Origin: an uncultured Lachnospiraceae bacterium
Lineage (GTDB): Bacteria; Bacillota; Clostridia; Lachnospirales; Lachnospiraceae
Reading direction: 5' to 3'
Length of the DNA: 41,116 bases
Assembly (NCBI GenBank): GCA_944376425.1
Contig: CALWCS010000102.1
Location: forward strand, 1 to 41,116
The notes beneath the pieces are model-generated. The model worked only from the letters and a program-made list of their open reading frames with translations. It made no database searches and was not told the DNA's origin. The number at the start of each line of letters is the position of its first letter. Within the stretch, counting starts at the first letter, position 1. Below, in pieces: positions 9,414 to 17,134 of the stretch. Both the position numbers and the translations under genes were made by a program.

Positions 9414-10536
9414 ATGGTAGAGTTAGACCAGTTTAAATATACACTCGGCACATACGAGAAACCATTAGTGGAAGTGAGGGATTCACTTTGACCTGGTAAA
9501 TAAAGAGCAAAAAATCCAGGAATTAGAAAGAAAAATGGAAGAACCGGGCTTTTGGGACAATCCGGAACAGTCTCAGGAATCGATGAAAACGCTAAAAAGC
9601 CTGAAAGATGATATTGAAATTTATCATCAGTTAAAGCAGAAATATGAGGATATTGAAACTCTGATAGCGATGGGATATGAAGAGAATGATTCTTCTTTGA
9701 TTCCCGAGATTCAAAAAGAATTGGATGATTTTATCGATATGTATGAAGGAATCCGGGTAAAAACGCTGCTTTCCGGTGAATACGATAAAGATAATGCTAT
9801 TGTCACACTTCATGCAGGAGCCGGCGGAACAGAATCTTGTGACTGGGCTGGAATGCTGTACCGAATGTATACAAGATGGGCTGAGAAAAAAGGATATCAG
9901 GTAGAGGTTTTGGATTATCTGGACGGTGAAGAAGCAGGAATTAAATCTGTGACTTTTCAGGTCAATGGAGAGAATGCATACGGTTATCTGAAGTCAGAAA
10001 AAGGTGTCCATCGTCTGGTTCGAATTTCGCCATTCAATGCAGCAGGAAAAAGACAGACGTCATTTGTATCGTGTGATGTAATGCCGGATATCGAAGAAAA
10101 TATTGATATCGAAATCAGAGATGAGGACATTCGGGTAGACACGTATCGTTCCAGCGGTGCCGGCGGTCAGCATATCAATAAAACTTCCTCGGCAGTTCGT
10201 ATCACTCATTTGCCGACGAATATCGTAGTGCAGTGTCAAAATGAGCGATCCCAGCACATGAACAAAGATAAGGCAATGCAGATGCTCAAGGCAAAGCTGT
10301 ATCTGATGGAGCAGCAGAAAAATGCGGAAAAACTTTCTGATATCCGAGGGGAAGTGACGGATAACGGATGGGGAAATCAGATTCGTTCTTATGTTCTTCA
10401 GCCATATACAATGGTCAAAGACCATCGCACCGGTGCAGAGACAGGAAATACAGATCAGGTACTAGATGGCGGAATTGATCTGTTCATGAATGCTTATTTG
10501 AAATGGCTGACACTGGGAGGAAAAAAAGAAGAATAA
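9414..10536 (+). CDS. prfB: Peptide chain release factor 2, expressed by programmed +1 frameshift
   Basis: RF2 ends translation at UGA and UAA codons. The gene starts at ATG 9414. After 25 codons the zero frame meets an in-frame TGA (9489-9491) in the context CTT TGA C. Skipping the T at 9489 gives GAC CTG and an open frame to 10536, a 373-residue protein of normal RF2 size. This is the classic autoregulatory site: low RF2 lets the ribosome pause at UGA and slip. An internal Shine-Dalgarno-like AGGGA (9477-9481) precedes the slip codon as in other bacteria. The protein has the SPF codon-recognition tripeptide (VRISPFNAAG) and the catalytic GGQ loop (SSGAGGQHINKT). An open-frame search that ignores frameshifting finds only the part from 9535. 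Confidence 0.96.
9477..9492 (+). promoter_or_regulatory. RF2 programmed frameshift site
   Basis: AGGGA (9477-9481) acts as internal Shine-Dalgarno, followed by CTT (9486-9488), TGA (9489-9491) and C (9492). The UGAC stop context is weak, which favours slippage when RF2 is scarce. Confidence 0.93.
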
Positions 10537-10547
10537 ATGGTAGAAAG

Positions 10548-10583
10548 AGCAGACATCTTACCGAATAGGGATGTCTGCTTTTT
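10548..10583 (+). terminator. Intrinsic terminator after prfB
   Basis: A perfect 10-bp stem (10548-10557 with 10570-10579), 12-base loop, and T run at 10579-10583. Confidence 0.92.
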
Positions 10584-10607
10584 AAATTTATAACAGACAA
10601 AAAAGAC

Positions 10608-10636
10608 TTGCGTGAAAGAAGCAAATGTGGTACGAT
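10608..10636 (+). promoter_or_regulatory. Promoter for the thrR-hom-apgM-lysC operon
   Basis: TTGCGT (10608-10613), a 17-base spacer and TACGAT (10631-10636) lie 54 bases before the first gene. Confidence 0.6.
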
Positions 10637-10690
10637 CTTCCTTGTGAAAACAGATGTATCTCTGGTGCAAACACGGAGGAGGAGCTTATA

Positions 10691-11134
10691 ATGGAGGAAA
10701 AAAGCAAATATTTTGTTGTGAAACAGAAAGCGGTTCCGGAAGTACTGTTAAAAGTGGTAGAGGCGAAAAGATTGTTGGAATCAGAAAAGGTAGAAACGGT
10801 GCAGGAGGCAACGGAACGAACCGGAATCAGTCGCAGTTCTTTTTATAAATATAAAGATGACATTTTTCCTTTTCATCAAAATGCAAAAGGAAAGACGATC
10901 ACTTTTGTCATTCAGATGGATGATGAGCCGGGACTGCTTTCAGATGTATTGAAGATTGTTGCAGAGTTTCGAGCTAATATTCTGACAATTCATCAGAGTA
11001 TTCCGATCAATGGGATTGCTTCTCTTACTTTAAGCGTGGAAGTACTGCCAAATACGGGAGACATTTCTGAGATGATTGAAAAGATCGAAAATAAATCAGG
11101 TGTGCATTACCTGAAAATTCTAGCTAGGGAGTGA
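10691..11134 (+). CDS. ACT-domain regulator of the UPF0735 / ThrR (former PheB) family
   Basis: The 147-residue protein has an N-terminal segment with a helix-turn-helix look (VQEATERTGISRSSFYKYKDDIFPF, about residues 35-60) and a C-terminal ACT domain (about residues 70-145, FVIQMDDEPGLLSDVLKIVAE). In Bacillus subtilis a family member, ThrR, represses threonine-pathway genes, and here the gene sits directly before homoserine dehydrogenase, which fits local control by a pathway amino acid. The ATG at 10691 follows GGAGGAG; the frame is open to 10625 but that start has no ribosome binding site and overlaps the promoter. It ends 8 bases before hom. Confidence 0.87.
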   Translation: MEEKSKYFVVKQKAVPEVLLKVVEAKRLLESEKVETVQEATERTGISRSSFYKYKDDIFPFHQNAKGKTITFVIQMDDEPGLLSDVLKIVAEFRANILTIHQSIPINGIASLTLSVEVLPNTGDISEMIEKIENKSGVHYLKILARE

Positions 11135-11142
11135 AAAGAAAA

Positions 11143-12363
11143 ATGATTCAGATTGCAGTATTAGGATATGGCACAGTAGGATCAGGCGTGGTGGAAGTGC
11201 TCAATACAAATAAAGATACCATTGCCAAAAAAGCAGGAGAGGAAATCCAGGTAAAATATGTGCTGGATCTTCGGGACTTTCCAGGAGATCCGATTCAGGA
11301 AAAGGTTGTCCATGACTTTGAGATCATTGTAAACGATCCAACGATTCGTGTCGTGGCAGAAGTAATGGGGGGAGTAGAGCCGGCTTATACTTTTACAAAA
11401 AGAGCGCTTCTTGCCGGAAAAAGTGTCTGCACTTCCAATAAAGAATTAGTAGCAAGACATGGAGCAGAATTGTTAAAAATTGCGAAAGAAAATCATGTCA
11501 ATTATCTGTTTGAGGCAAGCTGCGGAGGCGGTATTCCGATTATCCGTCCGCTGAACTCTTCTTTGACAGGAGATCAGATTGATGAGATTACAGGTATCCT
11601 CAATGGAACAACGAATTATATCTTGACAAAAATGATTCAGGAGGGATCTGAATTTGATGAGGCACTCAAAGAAGCACAGGAGAAAGGATATGCAGAGAGA
11701 AATCCAGAGGCAGATGTAGAAGGACATGATGCATGCCGTAAGATTGCAATCTTATCTTCTTTAGCATTTGGAAAACAGGTAAATTTTGAAGATGTCTATA
11801 CAGAGGGAATTACAAAGATTTCCGCATCAGATATTAAATATGCAAAGGCAATGGATGATTCGATTAAACTGTTAGCAAGCAGCAAACGGGTTGGAGATGA
11901 TGTATATGCTATGGTTTCTCCTGTTTTAGTCGGAAAAGAAGATCCGCTTTTTAGCGTCAATGGCGTTTTTAATGCAATTTTTGTACATGGAAATATGCTA
12001 GGAGATGCAATGTTTTATGGAAGCGGTGCCGGAAAACTGCCGACGGCAAGTGCCGTTGTCGGTGACATTGTAGATGAGGCAAAAAGCGGAAGCAGAAATG
12101 TAATGGCATCTTGGAGCGAAGAAAAACTGGACCTTTCTGACATTAAAACCTCCAGAAAGAAATTTTTTGTGCGTGTTTATGGAGAATTAGAAAAAGAGTT
12201 AGAGAAAATCGAGGCGATATTCGGTCCGGTAGAGCCTATCGTATTAGAAGAGCTTGCCGGAGAATTTGGATTTGTCACAGAAGAAATGACAGAAGCGGAA
12301 TTTGAAGAAAAAGAAAGAAAATACGGTACACTGATCAGCCGTATCCGCATTCGGAATTTATAA
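11143..12363 (+). CDS. hom: Homoserine dehydrogenase
   Basis: It reduces aspartate semialdehyde to homoserine with NAD(P)H, the branch point to threonine and methionine. The 406-residue product has the Rossmann motif GYGTVGSGV at the N-terminus, the catalytic region SCGGGIPIIRPLNSSLTGDQ and GILNGTTNYILTKM, and NPEADVEGHDACRKIAILSS. A C-terminal stretch of about 75 residues (from KKFFVRVYGELE) is an ACT-like regulatory domain, so threonine feedback is likely. ATG 11143 matches the family N-terminus and has AGGGAG upstream. A GTG at 11131 in the same frame overlaps the previous stop and is less likely. Confidence 0.95.
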   Translation: MIQIAVLGYGTVGSGVVEVLNTNKDTIAKKAGEEIQVKYVLDLRDFPGDPIQEKVVHDFEIIVNDPTIRVVAEVMGGVEPAYTFTKRALLAGKSVCTSNKELVARHGAELLKIAKENHVNYLFEASCGGGIPIIRPLNSSLTGDQIDEITGILNGTTNYILTKMIQEGSEFDEALKEAQEKGYAERNPEADVEGHDACRKIAILSSLAFGKQVNFEDVYTEGITKISASDIKYAKAMDDSIKLLASSKRVGDDVYAMVSPVLVGKEDPLFSVNGVFNAIFVHGNMLGDAMFYGSGAGKLPTASAVVGDIVDEAKSGSRNVMASWSEEKLDLSDIKTSRKKFFVRVYGELEKELEKIEAIFGPVEPIVLEELAGEFGFVTEEMTEAEFEEKERKYGTLISRIRIRNL

Positions 12364-12445
12364 AAGCGATGAATACAAAGAATTTTTTCAATGAAAGTTT
12401 TTTAACAGTGACAGAAAATGGATTTTTTCAGATGGAGGAAGAAAA

Positions 12446-13645
12446 ATGAAATATATCGTGGTTTTAGGAGATGGAATGGCAGACGAGCCGATTGAGGCTC
12501 TAGGCGGAAAAACACCGCTTGCCTATGCAGTGACAAAGACACTTGATGAGCTTGCGCCAAAGTCGGAGATTGGTCTTTTGCATACGATTCCGGAAGGGAT
12601 GAAACCAGGAAGTGACACGGCAAACCTTGCAGTTTTGGGATATGATCCAAGAAAATATTATTCGGGACGTTCTCCTTTAGAAGCACTAAGCATTGGGGTT
12701 CCAATGAAAGATACTGATATTGCGCTGCGGTGCAATCTTGTTACCCTTTCGGAAGAGGAACCGTATGAGGAGAAGACAATGATAGATCACAGTTCAGGAG
12801 AGATCAGCACAGAAGATGCGGCAGTCTTGCTGGAAGCAGTGAAAAAAGAACTGCAAAGTGAGACGTATCAGTTTTACACAGGAACGAGCTATCGGCACTG
12901 TCTGATTTGGAATGGAGGAGAAGTCGTAGAGCTTGCTCAGCCGCATGATATTCTGGAGAGAAAAATTGCACAGTATCTCCCAAAAGATCCTGTCCTGCGG
13001 CAGATGCAGATCAAAAGCTACGAAATATTAAAAGATCATCCAATCAATGCAGAGCGAAGAAAAAAAGGATTAAATCCTGCAAACAGCTGCTGGTTCTGGG
13101 GAGCCGGGACAAAACCGTCTCTGTCTTCTTTTGAAGAAAAAAACCATAAAAAAGGCGTGATGATTTCAGCCGTAGACCTGCTAAAAGGAATTGCAGTCGG
13201 TGCCGGAATGAAAAACATAATGGTAGAAGGAGCAAACGGTGGACTCCATACAAATTATGAGGGAAAAGCAAAAGCAGCAGTCGATGCACTTTTAAATGAC
13301 GGATATGATTTTGCCTATATCCATGTGGAAGCGCCGGATGAGATGGGACATCAAGGAAGCGTGGAGCGGAAAGTACAGGCAATTGAATACTTAGATGATA
13401 AAGTGATTCGTTATGTAAAAGAAAAAATGGATGCTTCGGGGGAAGCCTACCGTCTGCTGGTATTGCCAGATCATCCAACGCCGATTCGGGTGCGCACACA
13501 TACATCTGATCCAGTTCCGTATCTTTTATATGACAATACAGTTGAAAAACATGAACAGTGGCTTTATAATGAGGCAGAGGCAAAGAAAAGTGGAAATGAT
13601 ATCGCAGAAGGATACAAAATGATCGACCATCTGTTTGAGGTATAA
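12446..13645 (+). CDS. ApgM-like alkaline-phosphatase-superfamily enzyme, probable homoserine kinase
   Basis: The 399-residue product belongs to the archaeal-type cofactor-independent phosphoglycerate mutase family: VLGDGMADEP at the N-terminus with the metal-binding Asp, GSDTANLAVLGYDP near residue 54 with the nucleophilic Ser, the YSGRSPLEALSIG segment, then HVEAPDEMGHQG near residue 292 and LPDHPTPIRVRTHT near residue 345 with the other metal ligands. A bacterial subgroup has been proposed, and in Bacteroides reported, to be homoserine kinase. Its place between homoserine dehydrogenase and aspartokinase, with no thrB in the window, supports that role over glycolysis. Family membership is seen; the substrate is inferred from context. 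Confidence 0.82.
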   Translation: MKYIVVLGDGMADEPIEALGGKTPLAYAVTKTLDELAPKSEIGLLHTIPEGMKPGSDTANLAVLGYDPRKYYSGRSPLEALSIGVPMKDTDIALRCNLVTLSEEEPYEEKTMIDHSSGEISTEDAAVLLEAVKKELQSETYQFYTGTSYRHCLIWNGGEVVELAQPHDILERKIAQYLPKDPVLRQMQIKSYEILKDHPINAERRKKGLNPANSCWFWGAGTKPSLSSFEEKNHKKGVMISAVDLLKGIAVGAGMKNIMVEGANGGLHTNYEGKAKAAVDALLNDGYDFAYIHVEAPDEMGHQGSVERKVQAIEYLDDKVIRYVKEKMDASGEAYRLLVLPDHPTPIRVRTHTSDPVPYLLYDNTVEKHEQWLYNEAEAKKSGNDIAEGYKMIDHLFEV

Positions 13646-13718
13646 CGTCAAAAAATGAGTCTGATGTCAGAAAATGTACAGAAACCAAAAGATTCCTTCT
13701 GCCTAACAGGAGGAAAAA

Positions 13719-14928
13719 ATGCTGATAGTAAAAAAATTTGGGGGGTACTTCCGTCGGCGATAAAGAACGGATTTTCCGTGTGGCAAGGCGGTGTATGGAA
13801 GATTATCAGAAGGGACATGACGTGATCGTTGTCTTGTCTGCGATGGGAAAGACAACGGACGAGCTGATTGCAAAAGCACATGAAATCAATCCGGAAGCTT
13901 CTAAAAGAGAGATGGATATGCTTCTGACAACAGGAGAACAGACTTCGGCCGCTTTGATGGCTATGGCGATAGGGGCACTAGGAGTGCCGGCAATTTCCCT
14001 GAATGCGTTTCAGGTTCCAATGCATACAACATCCAGATATGGAAATGCGAGATTAAAGGCAATTGACACTGAAAGAATCCAACATGAATTAGAGGAACGC
14101 AAAATTGTAATTGTGACAGGATTTCAGGGAATCAATCGATATGAAGATTATACGACGCTTGGAAGAGGCGGATCAGATACCACTGCTGTGGCACTCGCCG
14201 CAGTCTTTCACGCAGATGCGTGTGAGATTTATACCGATGTAGACGGTATTTATACGGCAGATCCAAGAATCGTAAAAAACGCAAGAAAGCTAAAAGAAAT
14301 TACATACGATGAAATGCTGGATCTTGCCACGGCGGGAGCCGGTGTACTGCATAACCGTTCAGTGGAAATGGCAAAAAAATATGGAGTGACACTTGTAGTG
14401 CGTTCCAGTTTAAACAATTCAGAAGGCACAGCGGTCAAGGAGGAAGTAGATGTGGAAAAAATGTTGGTGAGCGGAGTCGCCCTTGATAAAAAAGCGGCGA
14501 GAATTTCTGTGATGGGATTAAAAGATGAACCGGGAATCGCATTTCGGCTCTTTCAGATTCTTGCTAAAAATAATATCAATGTAGACATTATTTTACAGTC
14601 TATCGGAAGGGAAAATACAAAAGATATCTCTTTTACTGTGCAAGAAGAAGAGGCAGAAGAAGTTATTTCCCTTCTGGAGCAGAATAAAACAAAAATTACT
14701 GCAAAAGAGATTACATGCCAAAAAGAAGTGGCAAAAGTTTCGATCGTAGGAGCAGGCATGATGTCAAATCCGGGAGTTGCCGCAAAGATGTTTGAGGCAT
14801 TATACAGCAGCGGAATCAATATCAACATGATTTCGACATCGGAGATTCGGATTACTGTTTTAGTGGATATCAAAGATGGCGAGAGAGCAATGAAGGCAAT
14901 TCACGATGCTTTCGAACTGTCAGAATAA
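13719..14928 (+). CDS. lysC: Aspartate kinase with an apparent frameshift near its start
   Basis: Aspartokinase phosphorylates aspartate, the first step to lysine, threonine and methionine. The natural start is ATG 13719 after AGGAGG, reading MLIVKKFGG, but a run of six G (13740-13745) puts the next codons out of frame and a stop follows in a few codons. With five G the frame would continue ...FGGTSVGDKERIF... to 14928, a 402-residue protein of normal length. The body has GRGGSDTTAVALAA, the ITYDEML segment and two C-terminal ACT domains (about residues 265-400, including ISVMGLKDEPGIA and VSIVGAGMMSNPGVA), so it is lysine/threonine sensitive in type. The downstream frame is only open from a TTG at 13738 that has no ribosome binding site. 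Either a base-call error or a true lesion. Confidence 0.88.
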
Positions 14929-14938
14929 ATGAGATTTC

Positions 14939-14967
14939 TTGACAATCATCAGAAAATATTTTATAAT
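14939..14967 (+). promoter_or_regulatory. Full-consensus sigma-A promoter of the ZTP riboswitch
   Basis: TTGACA (14939-14944), exactly 17 bases, TATAAT (14962-14967): every base matches consensus. It starts 11 bases after the lysC stop codon and reads into the riboswitch, with a predicted start near 14974. Confidence 0.88.
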
Positions 14968-14973
14968 AAAAAA

Positions 14974-15091
14974 AATAAAGAGAGCTTTTATTGCTGATGG
15001 AATAAAATGTGGAAATAACACAGTGTGATAAAAGTTCTGAACAAGCCGACCATCTGGGCAATATTTGTTTTTACAAATATTGCCCTTTTTT
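14974..15091 (+). promoter_or_regulatory. ZTP (pfl-type) riboswitch with intrinsic terminator
   Basis: A leader RNA with the layout of the ZTP/ZMP-sensing pfl motif. P1 pairs 14981-14991 with 15028-15038 (11 bp, one G-U). Inside it, CTGATGGAA carries GATGG (14996-15000), which pairs with CCATC (15050-15054) outside P1 to form the pseudoknot. P2 is TGTG (15008-15011) with CACA (15019-15022). The 3' strand reads GCCGACCATCTGGGCA, with the CTGGGCA end that is most conserved in this class. GGGC of that motif is also the base of the terminator stem (15056-15068 with 15073-15085, then TTTTTT), so binding of ZTP would prevent termination and turn the downstream operon on. The pairing is seen; class is by recall of the consensus. 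Confidence 0.83.
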
Positions 15092-15096
15092 CTATA

Positions 15097-15126
15097 TTGA
15101 TATTTCAAAATACAATCTTTTATAAA
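15097..15126 (+). promoter_or_regulatory. Possible second promoter after the riboswitch terminator
   Basis: TTGATA (15097-15102), an 18-base spacer and TATAAA (15121-15126). If active it would bypass the riboswitch. It is weaker than the upstream promoter. The remaining 170 bases to the start codon show no other element. Confidence 0.35.
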
Positions 15127-15295
15127 AACAGGAAAATCCTCTGAGAATGGATCAACTCCAGTGAAAACACAGAGAGCAAGAGCGGCTTGTCATATGAGAA
15201 ATTCTTTCGATGGAATCCTGACATAAAAGATAGAAAGATGAGTAAAAAAGACACAAAGAACAAAAAATTATTTTTTTGACAAGGAGGAGGATATT

Positions 15296-17134
15296 GTGAG
15301 CAGATTGAGTATTGTCACTCAGAACAAAGCGCAAAAGACAGTGGAAGAACTGTATAAAGATCTGGAAAGACGGATCAGCGCAAGCCCGTCAGGACTTTGT
15401 CCGGTCGATCTGGCTGCTTCATTTTTGAAACTGTGCCATGCGCAGTCCTGCGGAAAATGCGTTCCGTGCAGAGTCGGATTAGGACAACTGGAAAAGTTAA
15501 TGGAAAAAGTTTTAGACGGAGAAGCACAGTTAGATACGATCACGTTGATTGAAAAGACGGCTAAAAACATTTTCTATTCGGCAGACTGTGCGATTGGATA
15601 TGAAGCCGCAAAAATGGTATTAAAAGGAATTAAAGGATTCCGAGATGACTTTGAAGAGCATATTTTAAGAGGAAGATGCAAGATGGAGTTAAATCAGCCC
15701 GTACCATGTGTTTCACAATGTCCGGCAGGAGTAGATATTCCCGGATATATTGCCCTTGTGGCAGAAGGAAGATATGGAGATGCGGTACGCCTGATTCGAA
15801 AAGACAATCCGCTTCCGGCTGTCTGTGGGCTGATCTGTGAGCATCCATGTGAAGTCAGATGCCGCAGAACTTTGATTGATGATCCGGTTAATATTCGCGG
15901 ACTGAAACGATTTGCAGTAGATCATGCAGGTGAGGTTCCGCTTCCTGTCCCGGCAGTTTCAACCGGAAAGAAGATTGCTGTAATCGGAGGAGGACCAGGA
16001 GGAATCAGTGCAGCTTATTATCTTGCCTTGATGGGACATGACGTTACTATTTTTGAACAGAGAAAGAAACTAGGCGGGATGCTGCGTTATGGTATTCCAA
16101 ATTATCGTCTGCCAAGAGAAATTTTGGATCAGGAGATTAAACATCTTTTAAGCATCGGTATTCATGTAAAGACAGAAATAACCGTAGGAGAAAATCCAAG
16201 TATCGTAGATTTAAGAAAAGAATACGATGCCGTCTACATTGCAATTGGAGCACAGACAGACCGAAAAATCGGGATGGAAGGAGAGGATGCCAAAGGTGTG
16301 ATTTCCGCAGTGGAAATGCTTAGAAGCATTGGAGATGAAGAAATGCCTGACTTTGCAGGAAAAGACATTATTGTGATAGGCGGCGGAAATGTAGCAATGG
16401 ATGTGGCACGTTCAGCAATTCGTCTTGGAGCAAAGAGACTGAGAATTGCTTACAGAAGAAGAGCCGCTGACATGACGGCAATGCAGGAAGAAGTAGAAGG
16501 AGCTGTGGCGGAAGGATGCGAGCTGCTCGATCTGCATGCTCCTCTTAGAATTGAGAAGGATCAAGAGGGAAACGTAGCAGCGCTCTGGGTAAAACCTCAG
16601 ATTATCGGTCCGGTACAAAACGGCAGACCGATACCGATGGATTCTGAACAAGAAGATCTGCGTCTTGCATGTGATCTTGTCATTGTAGCGATTGGACAGG
16701 GAATTGAGTCAAAAGCATTTGCAGAACAAGGAATTCCGGTAAAACGAGGTGTGATTGATGCATTGGGATGGAGCGGCATCAATACAAAAGATATTACAGG
16801 AGTATTTGCCGGCGGAGACTGCGTGACCGGACCGGCAACTGTTATCCGTGCGATTGCGGCAGGAAAAGTGGCAGCAGCAAATATTGACGATTATCTTGGA
16901 TATCATCACACGATTTCTTCCGATGTTGAAATCCCGGAAGTACGGCTAGATGACAGAAAGAGCTGTGCAAGAGTTAATATGAGAGAACGCCAGGCATCAG
17001 AACGGGCAAAAGATTTTCAGCTGATAGAGCAGGGAATGACGTTAGAAGAAGCCAATCAAGAAGCAAGACGTTGCCTGCGCTGCGATCATTTTGGGTTTGG
17101 CTGTCTGAAAGGAGGCAGAGTAGAAAAATGGTAA
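15296..17134 (+). CDS. Iron-sulfur flavoprotein: NuoF C-terminal 4Fe-4S domain fused to a GltD-like NAD(P)H oxidoreductase
   Basis: The 612-residue product is the likely electron-exchange partner of the following hydrogenase. Domains in order: a NuoF-type 4Fe-4S domain (about residues 35-120) with SCGKCVPCR and a fourth Cys in SADCAIG; a GltD/dihydropyrimidine-dehydrogenase type Fe-S domain (about 135-210) with CVSQCPAGVDIPGY and CGLICEHPCEVRCRR; an FAD-binding Rossmann fold, IGGGPGGISAAYY (about 229); an NAD(P)-binding fold, IGGGNVAMDVARSA (about 361); and a C-terminal Cys pair RRCLRCDHFG. It lacks the FMN/NADH core of true NuoF or HydB. GTG 15296 follows AAGGAGGAGG. The stop overlaps the hydrogenase start, so the two are translationally coupled. 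It is not a classical glutamate synthase small subunit, since no GltB is present. Confidence 0.85.
   Translation: MSRLSIVTQNKAQKTVEELYKDLERRISASPSGLCPVDLAASFLKLCHAQSCGKCVPCRVGLGQLEKLMEKVLDGEAQLDTITLIEKTAKNIFYSADCAIGYEAAKMVLKGIKGFRDDFEEHILRGRCKMELNQPVPCVSQCPAGVDIPGYIALVAEGRYGDAVRLIRKDNPLPAVCGLICEHPCEVRCRRTLIDDPVNIRGLKRFAVDHAGEVPLPVPAVSTGKKIAVIGGGPGGISAAYYLALMGHDVTIFEQRKKLGGMLRYGIPNYRLPREILDQEIKHLLSIGIHVKTEITVGENPSIVDLRKEYDAVYIAIGAQTDRKIGMEGEDAKGVISAVEMLRSIGDEEMPDFAGKDIIVIGGGNVAMDVARSAIRLGAKRLRIAYRRRAADMTAMQEEVEGAVAEGCELLDLHAPLRIEKDQEGNVAALWVKPQIIGPVQNGRPIPMDSEQEDLRLACDLVIVAIGQGIESKAFAEQGIPVKRGVIDALGWSGINTKDITGVFAGGDCVTGPATVIRAIAAGKVAAANIDDYLGYHHTISSDVEIPEVRLDDRKSCARVNMRERQASERAKDFQLIEQGMTLEEANQEARRCLRCDHFGFGCLKGGRVEKW

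Noticed and set aside
9489-9491. TGA in prfB as a disabling mutation
   Set aside because: The context and position are those of the known programmed frameshift and the rest of the gene is intact.
12364-12445. Possible riboswitch or terminator between hom and the ApgM-like gene
   Set aside because: Only 82 bases with short T and A runs and no stable stem; the genes look co-transcribed.
13044-13688. 214-codon minus-strand frame opposite the ApgM-like gene
   Set aside because: Antisense shadow with low-complexity Leu/Phe/His content and no initiation signals.
13738-14928. TTG 13738 as the true start of aspartokinase
   Set aside because: No ribosome binding site, and it would remove the conserved N-terminal strand (LIVKKF) that is encoded just upstream in the other frame.
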